Assembly: GCA_025360265.1 (NCBI GenBank)
Contig: JANYCP010000174.1
Coordinates: 1-11,035 of the forward strand
DNA length: 11,035 nt
Direction: 5' to 3'
From: Gemmatimonadota bacterium
GTDB lineage: Bacteria; Gemmatimonadota; Gemmatimonadetes; Gemmatimonadales; GWC2-71-9
Numbering within the stretch: the first letter of the stretch is position 1; every line of letters starts with the position of its first letter. Under the pieces are notes generated by a model that saw only the letters and a program-made list of their open reading frames with translations, had not been told where the DNA came from and ran no database searches. The position numbers and the translations under genes are program-made. Below, piece after piece: positions 7,511 to 11,035 of the stretch.

Positions 7511-7514
7511 CTCC
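7511..7514 (-). promoter_or_regulatory. Ribosome-binding site fixing the sigma-factor ATG start
   Basis: On the minus strand GGAG is followed by six bases and then ATG 7504. It favours this start over the upstream TTG at 7555. Confidence 0.65.
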
Positions 7515-7524
7515 GGGTCCAGGT

Positions 7525-7543
7525 ACTCGTCTTGGGGACGAGT
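7525..7543 (-). promoter_or_regulatory. Perfect 7-bp hairpin in the sigma-factor leader
   Basis: ACTCGTC and GACGAGT (7525-7531 and 7537-7543) form a perfect 7-bp stem with a 5-base loop, 10 nt upstream of the sigma ribosome-binding site. It could influence translation initiation or transcript stability; function is inferred from position only. Confidence 0.4.
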
Positions 7544-7560
7544 GACTGCCTGCAAGGTAC

Positions 7561-7590
7561 ACAGAATTTTGTAAGGTATTCAAATACAAT
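7561..7590 (-). promoter_or_regulatory. AT-rich island upstream of the sigma gene, candidate promoter/operator
   Basis: This 30-bp block is roughly three-quarters A+T in an otherwise GC-rich window, in the 89-bp gap between the cysteine-rich gene and the sigma gene. It holds two interlocked inverted repeats: TTGTA (7569-7573) with TACAA (7585-7589), and GTATT (7576-7580) with AATAC (7583-7587). No clear -35/-10 pair can be assigned, so calling it the promoter region is an inference from composition and position. Confidence 0.4.
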
Positions 7591-7593
7591 GGG

Positions 7594-8430
7594 TTACAGG
7601 GGCACTTTTCGGCTCTTGAAGGCACATCCGGGGTGCAGTCCGGTCCGTTTGTCCGGCCAGTGCGAGCACATCAGCGGCTTTGCCGGGCGGCCATCGGCCC
7701 GGCTGCGGCCATGGAGGTCGCAACCGACACCCTGTTTCAGGAAGCCGCAGGCCGAGATCATCTCCACGACCACCGCATGGTCTTCCTCGCGCTCGACCTT
7801 GCAGAGATACGGCGACTTCCGACTGCGGATCAGCGATTCCAGTTTCGTCTGCTTTTTGGAGCAGAGGATGTCGACCTGAACGTCGCGGCAGCATGCGTCG
7901 CCGCGTTTGTGATCCGATGTGGTGCACTTGGCCGCTGCGCACGGGTTGGTCATCGTTGCGATCGGCAGCGACCGGCGCGGAGCCGCTGGCGGGGCAAGCT
8001 TGCGGGCGATCAGGCGACGCTCTTCCGCGATGATGAATCGATCGCCGCCGAGCCGGCGCGGAGCTGGTGTGTGCTTCACTAGGGCGACCTTGCCGGAGAA
8101 TCCATGCGCGGTGCAAGAGACGCCACGGTCCGTGTCGGCAAGATAGCGGCAGGGAACATGGATACTGGCGTCGCACCACAGCTCGCCGTCGTGCTCGTAA
8201 GGGCGCCTGAAGTCGATTCGCTCAGTGTGTCCGAGGAGCCAGGTGGCATCGTGGTCTTCGTCACCTTCGATCGCAGCAACCCGGAGGGTTACGTCCAGCG
8301 TGCGGCAATGTCGCCCAAGGCGGCGACACGGAGGGGGGGCCAAATGGACTCCAGGGACAAAGTGGGGGTCTGCGCGCGGAGGGAAGGTAGCGGAGGAGGG
8401 CGCCATTTCATTATGTTGTCCCCGGCCCAT
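7594..8430 (-). CDS. Cysteine-rich protein of unknown function (possible metal-binding)
   Basis: I cannot name the family. The frame encodes up to 278 residues from ATG 8430; ATG 8406 is an alternative and neither has a convincing ribosome-binding site. The first 45 residues are rich in Pro/Arg and may not all be translated. Thirteen cysteines occur from residue 86 on. The C-terminal half has NPC(164)xxxxC(169), a CC pair (180/181), C190, C210, C228, C237 in a GCDLHGR context, C255 in an MCSHWP context and C269. The late C..H..RP..C..WP pattern recalls, distantly, YkgJ-type iron/zinc-chelating proteins. There is no signal peptide or membrane helix, so it is probably cytoplasmic. Cysteines are conspicuous in this strand and frame and absent as a pattern from the opposite-strand frames, which supports it as the real gene. 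It is divergent from the cupredoxin gene and in tandem with the sigma gene. Confidence 0.65.
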   Translation of the reverse strand: MGRGQHNEMAPSSATFPPRADPHFVPGVHLAPPPCRRLGRHCRTLDVTLRVAAIEGDEDHDATWLLGHTERIDFRRPYEHDGELWCDASIHVPCRYLADTDRGVSCTAHGFSGKVALVKHTPAPRRLGGDRFIIAEERRLIARKLAPPAAPRRSLPIATMTNPCAAAKCTTSDHKRGDACCRDVQVDILCSKKQTKLESLIRSRKSPYLCKVEREEDHAVVVEMISACGFLKQGVGCDLHGRSRADGRPAKPLMCSHWPDKRTGLHPGCAFKSRKVPL

Positions 8431-8501
8431 AGGGGCGATGTACGACGCAGCTGCCAGGGGGCAGTCGCGCGACCAACAATCGGATGTGAGGCAAATTCAG
8501 C
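8431..8501. promoter_or_regulatory. Divergent intergenic region between the cysteine-rich and cupredoxin genes
   Basis: These 71 bp must carry promoters for one or both divergent genes. I see a small hairpin CTGCC/GGCAG (8451-8455/8460-8464, AGGG loop), the palindrome TCGCGCGA (8465-8472) and the cupredoxin ribosome-binding site GAGG at 8488-8491. A rightward TTGTCC (8416-8421) has only a poor -10 partner, so no promoter is assigned. Confidence 0.35.
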
Positions 8502-8969
8502 ATGCGTTTTTCAGCGATGGTGGCCGGCGCGGCCCTGTTCGTAGCAGCCTGCGGCGGAAGCAAGGATGGGGCTCCGAAGGCGGAAGCGCCGTCAACTGCC
8601 GCAGCGACACCGCCGGCGGCCGCCGGCACTGGCAACACCGTGACGATCGAGATGGTGACGGGGACGGCCGCGAACACATTCAAGTTCGTTCCGGAAAATG
8701 TCATAATCAAGGCCGGGGATGTGGTGGTCTTCAAGGGCGTCACGGGCTCGGCCCATGACGTCGCGTTCGACAAGGACAGCATCCCGCCGGGCGCCGCTGC
8801 CTTCCTGACCGCCGCCGTCAAGGGTGGGCCGCAGGATATGTCGACCGAGATGATCAGCGATGGCAGCTCGGTGTCGGTGTCGTTCGCCGGCGCTCCGGCT
8901 GGCAAGTACAAGATCTACTGCATTCCGCATCTCGCGATGGGAATGAAGGGATCGATCACGGTTCAGTAA
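8502..8969 (+). CDS. Cupredoxin (plastocyanin/azurin-family) lipoprotein
   Basis: The 155-residue protein begins at ATG 8502 with GAGG ten bases upstream. It has a lipoprotein signal ending VAAC (C17), then an Ala/Pro-rich linker to about residue 45 and a single cupredoxin domain (46-155). All four type 1 copper ligands can be placed: His85 (SAHDVAFD), then C140-x2-H143-x4-M148 in CIPHLAMGM, the spacing of plastocyanin. It should be a membrane-tethered, one-electron copper carrier on the periplasmic side. It may take electrons from the ACIII cytochrome ActE and pass them to a terminal oxidase, but no interaction is shown by the sequence. It is a single-gene unit between a divergent neighbour and a convergent one, and ends in a structured intergenic region. 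Confidence 0.9.
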   Translation: MRFSAMVAGAALFVAACGGSKDGAPKAEAPSTAAATPPAAAGTGNTVTIEMVTGTAANTFKFVPENVIIKAGDVVVFKGVTGSAHDVAFDKDSIPPGAAAFLTAAVKGGPQDMSTEMISDGSSVSVSFAGAPAGKYKIYCIPHLAMGMKGSITVQ

Positions 8970-8975
8970 CCGAGA

Positions 8976-8998
8976 GACGAGGGCGCGACGGCCTCGTC
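8976..8998 (+). terminator. Hairpin after the cupredoxin gene, possible terminator
   Basis: GACGAGG (8976-8982) and CCTCGTC (8992-8998) form a perfect 7-bp stem with a 9-base loop, 6 nt past the cupredoxin stop. There is no T-run. The right arm can instead pair with 9064-9072. Confidence 0.45.
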
Positions 8999-9009
8999 CT
9001 GAGCAGCGC

Positions 9010-9054
9010 GAGGGACCTTCAGACTCCGTGGTTCGGAGACACTGGAGGTCCCTC
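9010..9054. repeat. Long imperfect inverted repeat in the convergent intergenic region
   Basis: GAGGGACCT (9010-9018) pairs with AGGTCCCTC (9046-9054), followed inward by a T.G pair, CAG/CTG (9020-9022/9042-9044), a small internal loop, and CTCCG/CGGAG (9024-9028/9034-9038) around a TGGTT loop. About 18 pairs form one long hairpin. It is outside any gene and probably works as a bidirectional terminator or RNA-stabilising element. A dispersed palindromic repeat is the alternative. Confidence 0.6.
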
Positions 9055-9065
9055 ACGGCGTTTAG

Positions 9066-9091
9066 GACGAGGAGCGTTGTCGTACCTCGTC
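9066..9091 (-). terminator. Hairpin at the end of the SDR gene, possible terminator
   Basis: GACGAGG (9066-9072) and CCTCGTC (9085-9091) repeat the same 7-bp stem found after the cupredoxin gene, here with a 12-base loop and overlapping the SDR stop codon (9090-9092). On the minus strand no T-run follows. Confidence 0.4.
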
Positions 9092-10064
9092 AAACCCACC
9101 CGTTGCTGCGATACCACGCTGCGGTATCCGCCAGACCATCCTCGAGATTGAACTTCGGCCGCCAACCAGTTGCTGCCATGAACGGTCCCGGGTCGGCGGT
9201 CCACGCTTCCTGAAAAAACTCATTCACCTTGTCCGGATGCAGGATGGACGACTGGTGAAAGAGTTCTGCCCAGGCGCCGGTCAGTGTCAGCGCGCCACGC
9301 ACGGCCCACCGCGGAATGGGCAGTGGGATCACGTCGCGATGCAGCGCGCGCGCAATGGCGCGCAACAAGTCGGCAGCCGATACGACGTCGGGATGATTGA
9401 CGTAGAACACCTTGCCGATAACATCTGGCGCGGTGCCTGCGACGACGAGCGCGTCGGCGAGATCGGCCAGGTGAATGACTGACAGCTCCATGGAACCATC
9501 GCCGAGCATCGGTGCGATGCCGAACCCCGCTGTCTTGAAGAACGGCAGGAGATTGTCGCGGTCCCTCGGCCCATAGACGGTTGGCGGCCGGAGAATTGTC
9601 CACGGGAGTGACAGCGACGGCAGTACCTGCTCTGCTGCGAGCTTGCTGCGACCATACATCGTTACTGGGTGATCATCGCCTGCGACCGTTTTCGGCGCAC
9701 CGTGCCGTGAGGGGCCACCGGCCGCCATCGATGACACCAGCACCAGGCGCGGCGGATTCGGTTGCGCCGCGCAGGCGGTCGCAATTCGGCGGGTGCCCTC
9801 GCGATTGGGTTCCATCAACTCGGATTCAGTCCGGGCACCGAGTTTGGCGGCGGAATGAAAGACGACGTCCTGTCCGCGGACCGCAGCGCCAATCGCGGCG
9901 GTGTCGCCAAGGTCCCCCGCGACGAGGCTCACACCACGGGTTGCCAGAGGTGCCGCGCGTTCCGGTGAACGAACGAGCGCGGTGACGGTGTCACCGCGCT
10001 CGATCAACCGGTCAATCAGGTGACCGCCCACCAGGCCAGTCGCTCCGGTGACCAACACGTTCAT
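9090..10064 (-). CDS. NAD-dependent epimerase/dehydratase family protein (extended SDR), candidate ceramide reductase CerR
   Basis: The 324-residue protein has the features of an extended short-chain dehydrogenase/reductase. The nucleotide-binding motif TGATGLVGG is at 6-14, D51 follows a beta strand as in adenine-ring binding, VSS at 110-112 supplies the catalytic serine, and Y137-x3-K141 is the catalytic pair. LRPPTVYGPRDRD (158-170) and SVIHLADLADAL are typical of the epimerase/dehydratase clan. ATG 10064 overlaps the stop of the upstream GNAT gene as ATGA and lacks its own strong ribosome-binding site, so translation is probably coupled. In bacterial sphingolipid synthesis an SDR of this kind (CerR) reduces 3-ketoceramide to dihydroceramide. 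The assignment rests on the partner gene and general likeness; a sugar-nucleotide or sterol/3-beta-HSD-like dehydrogenase is the alternative. Confidence 0.9.
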   Translation of the reverse strand: MNVLVTGATGLVGGHLIDRLIERGDTVTALVRSPERAAPLATRGVSLVAGDLGDTAAIGAAVRGQDVVFHSAAKLGARTESELMEPNREGTRRIATACAAQPNPPRLVLVSSMAAGGPSRHGAPKTVAGDDHPVTMYGRSKLAAEQVLPSLSLPWTILRPPTVYGPRDRDNLLPFFKTAGFGIAPMLGDGSMELSVIHLADLADALVVAGTAPDVIGKVFYVNHPDVVSAADLLRAIARALHRDVIPLPIPRWAVRGALTLTGAWAELFHQSSILHPDKVNEFFQEAWTADPGPFMAATGWRPKFNLEDGLADTAAWYRSNGWV

Positions 10065-11035
10065 GTCGGTCGGTCGAGCACGCGGAACGTCTGGTACGGT
10101 GTGAATCCGGCCTTGCCGAGACTCTGGATGATGCCCGCGTTGTCCTCGAGGAGCCAGCTCGCTTCACCCCAGCCAATGCCTCGCGCCGCGGCCTTGCTCC
10201 AGATCCAGTGGTACAGCGCGGAGTCGATACCCTTGCCGCGCCATTCGGGGAGCACGCCGAGAAGCAGTACACGCGAGCGTGTCAGCTTCTTCATCTTGAT
10301 CTTGTAGAGCATCGTCAGTGACGCCGGGAACATCCGGCCGTTGCGATTGGTCCTCAGCGCTTCGTTGAGGTCGGGAAGCGCCAAGCCGAATGCGATCGGC
10401 ACGCCATCCTTCTCGACAAACGGCACCAGCTCCGGGATGACGACTGGCTTGAACGCGGCGGCGAGCACATCAATCTCCGCATCGGTCATTGGGATGAAGC
10501 CCCAGTTGTCTTCCCACCCGGCGTTGTAGAGCTTCTTTACCAGTTCCACTTCGGAAGCAAATTTCTTCATGTTGAGCGGGCGAATCGTGATGCCGTACCG
10601 CTGCTTGAGCAGATTCACTGCGCGCTCGGTCCGTTCCGGTGGAGTCACCGGCCCCGCCAGCGAGCCACCCTGCAGGGCGATCAGGTCCTTCGCCTTGGTG
10701 AAGCCAGCCGTCTCCATCAGCGTCAGGTAGTACGGCGGATTGTGCGGCATCATGATCGAGTTCGGAACTTCAAACCCCTGCACGAGCAGACCGCATTCAT
10801 CGTTCACGGAAAACGACATCGGGCCGCGCATCGTGTCGAGGCCGCGGGCCTTGATCCACGCACCCGCGGTGTCGAAGAGGGCGGCGGCCACCTGGAAATC
10901 GTTGATGCACTCCCAGAAGCCGAAGAACCCGACCTTGTCCTTGTGATACTCGTTGTGCAGGTGATTGTGAATTGCCACGATGCGCCCCACGACTTCACCG
11001 TCGCGTTCGGCGATGAAGTAGTCGGCTTCGGCATG
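10061..11035 (-). CDS. GNAT-superfamily acyltransferase, YghO-like, candidate bacterial ceramide synthase, 5'-partial
   Basis: The frame is open from the TGA at 10061-10063 to the window edge. The GTG at 10990 is internal, because coding continues upstream as HAEADYFIAERDGEVVGR. About 324 residues are present. The N-terminal part has the strand-turn pattern of a GNAT fold, then the conserved run GPMSFSVNDECGLLV, and MMPHNPPYY, typical of a large YghO-like group usually annotated only as N-acetyltransferase. The C-terminal part is a second GNAT-like domain with the acyl-CoA loop WRGKGI (10226-10243), here preceded by Glu where Gln/Arg is usual. Members of this group include the bacterial ceramide synthase bCerS, which N-acylates 3-ketosphinganine. 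The directly coupled SDR gene supports that role here. It has no membrane segment. Family placement is firm; substrate is inferred. Confidence 0.85.
   Translation of the reverse strand, partial: HAEADYFIAERDGEVVGRIVAIHNHLHNEYHKDKVGFFGFWECINDFQVAAALFDTAGAWIKARGLDTMRGPMSFSVNDECGLLVQGFEVPNSIMMPHNPPYYLTLMETAGFTKAKDLIALQGGSLAGPVTPPERTERAVNLLKQRYGITIRPLNMKKFASEVELVKKLYNAGWEDNWGFIPMTDAEIDVLAAAFKPVVIPELVPFVEKDGVPIAFGLALPDLNEALRTNRNGRMFPASLTMLYKIKMKKLTRSRVLLLGVLPEWRGKGIDSALYHWIWSKAAARGIGWGEASWLLEDNAGIIQSLGKAGFTPYQTFRVLDRPT

Noticed and set aside
7505..7555. Upstream TTG start for the sigma factor, adding 17 residues
   Set aside because: There is no ribosome-binding site before it, the extra residues precede the conserved region 2, and the leader hairpin fits better as untranslated RNA.
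7633..8082. Plus-strand open frame opposite the cysteine-rich gene
   Set aside because: Its Arg/Ala-rich composition lacks any pattern, whereas the minus-strand frame has ordered cysteines and extends without a stop for 278 codons.
1..11035. Search for CRISPR arrays, tRNA/rRNA genes, insertion sequences, integrases, toxin-antitoxin pairs and phage genes
   Set aside because: I saw no regularly spaced repeats, no tRNA-like cloverleaf, no transposase motif and no att-like flanking repeat; apart from the short elements listed, the window is fully occupied by ordinary genes.

Overview
The window is a GC-rich, densely packed stretch of a Gram-negative-type chromosome with no RNA genes, insertion sequences or CRISPR arrays. 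Its backbone is an alternative complex III (ACIII, quinol:electron-acceptor oxidoreductase) operon. With the high GC, GTG and CTG starts, abundant lipoproteins and an ECF sigma/anti-sigma pair, this fits Gemmatimonadota or a related environmental phylum. That placement is an inference; no phylogenetic marker is present.

Layout. (1) 1-5678 (+): actB (5' end cut by the window edge), actC, actD, actE and actF, with gaps or overlaps of at most 11 nt. They encode the Fe-S/molybdopterin-like subunit, two NrfD-type membrane quinol subunits, the small DUF3341 membrane subunit and a monohaem cytochrome c lipoprotein. (2) 5675-6058 (+): a small unrecognised lipoprotein whose best start is a CTG overlapping the actF stop. 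A textbook intrinsic-terminator hairpin with a T-rich tail lies inside its coding region. (3) 6091-7504 (-): an anti-sigma factor with a zinc-binding N-terminus and one membrane helix, preceded by and overlapping an ECF sigma factor. (4) 7594-8430 (-): a cysteine-rich protein of unknown function. (5) 8502-8969 (+): a cupredoxin lipoprotein with a plastocyanin-type copper site. (6) 8970-9091: a 120-bp convergent intergenic region that is almost wholly inverted repeats. (7) 9090-11035 (-): an extended SDR (NAD-dependent epimerase/dehydratase family) whose start overlaps the stop of a GNAT-superfamily gene running off the right edge.

How they work together. ActB-F would oxidise membrane quinol and pass electrons through Fe-S clusters and haem to a periplasmic carrier. 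No terminal oxidase gene follows actF, so the cupredoxin lipoprotein 2.8 kb away is a candidate acceptor (inference). The GNAT + SDR pair at the right end resembles the bacterial ceramide synthase (bCerS) and ceramide reductase (CerR) pair, so the region may contain part of a sphingolipid biosynthesis locus. The decisive test is whether a serine palmitoyltransferase gene lies nearby beyond position 11035. The sigma/anti-sigma pair is probably a cell-envelope stress module; its signal cannot be read from the sequence.
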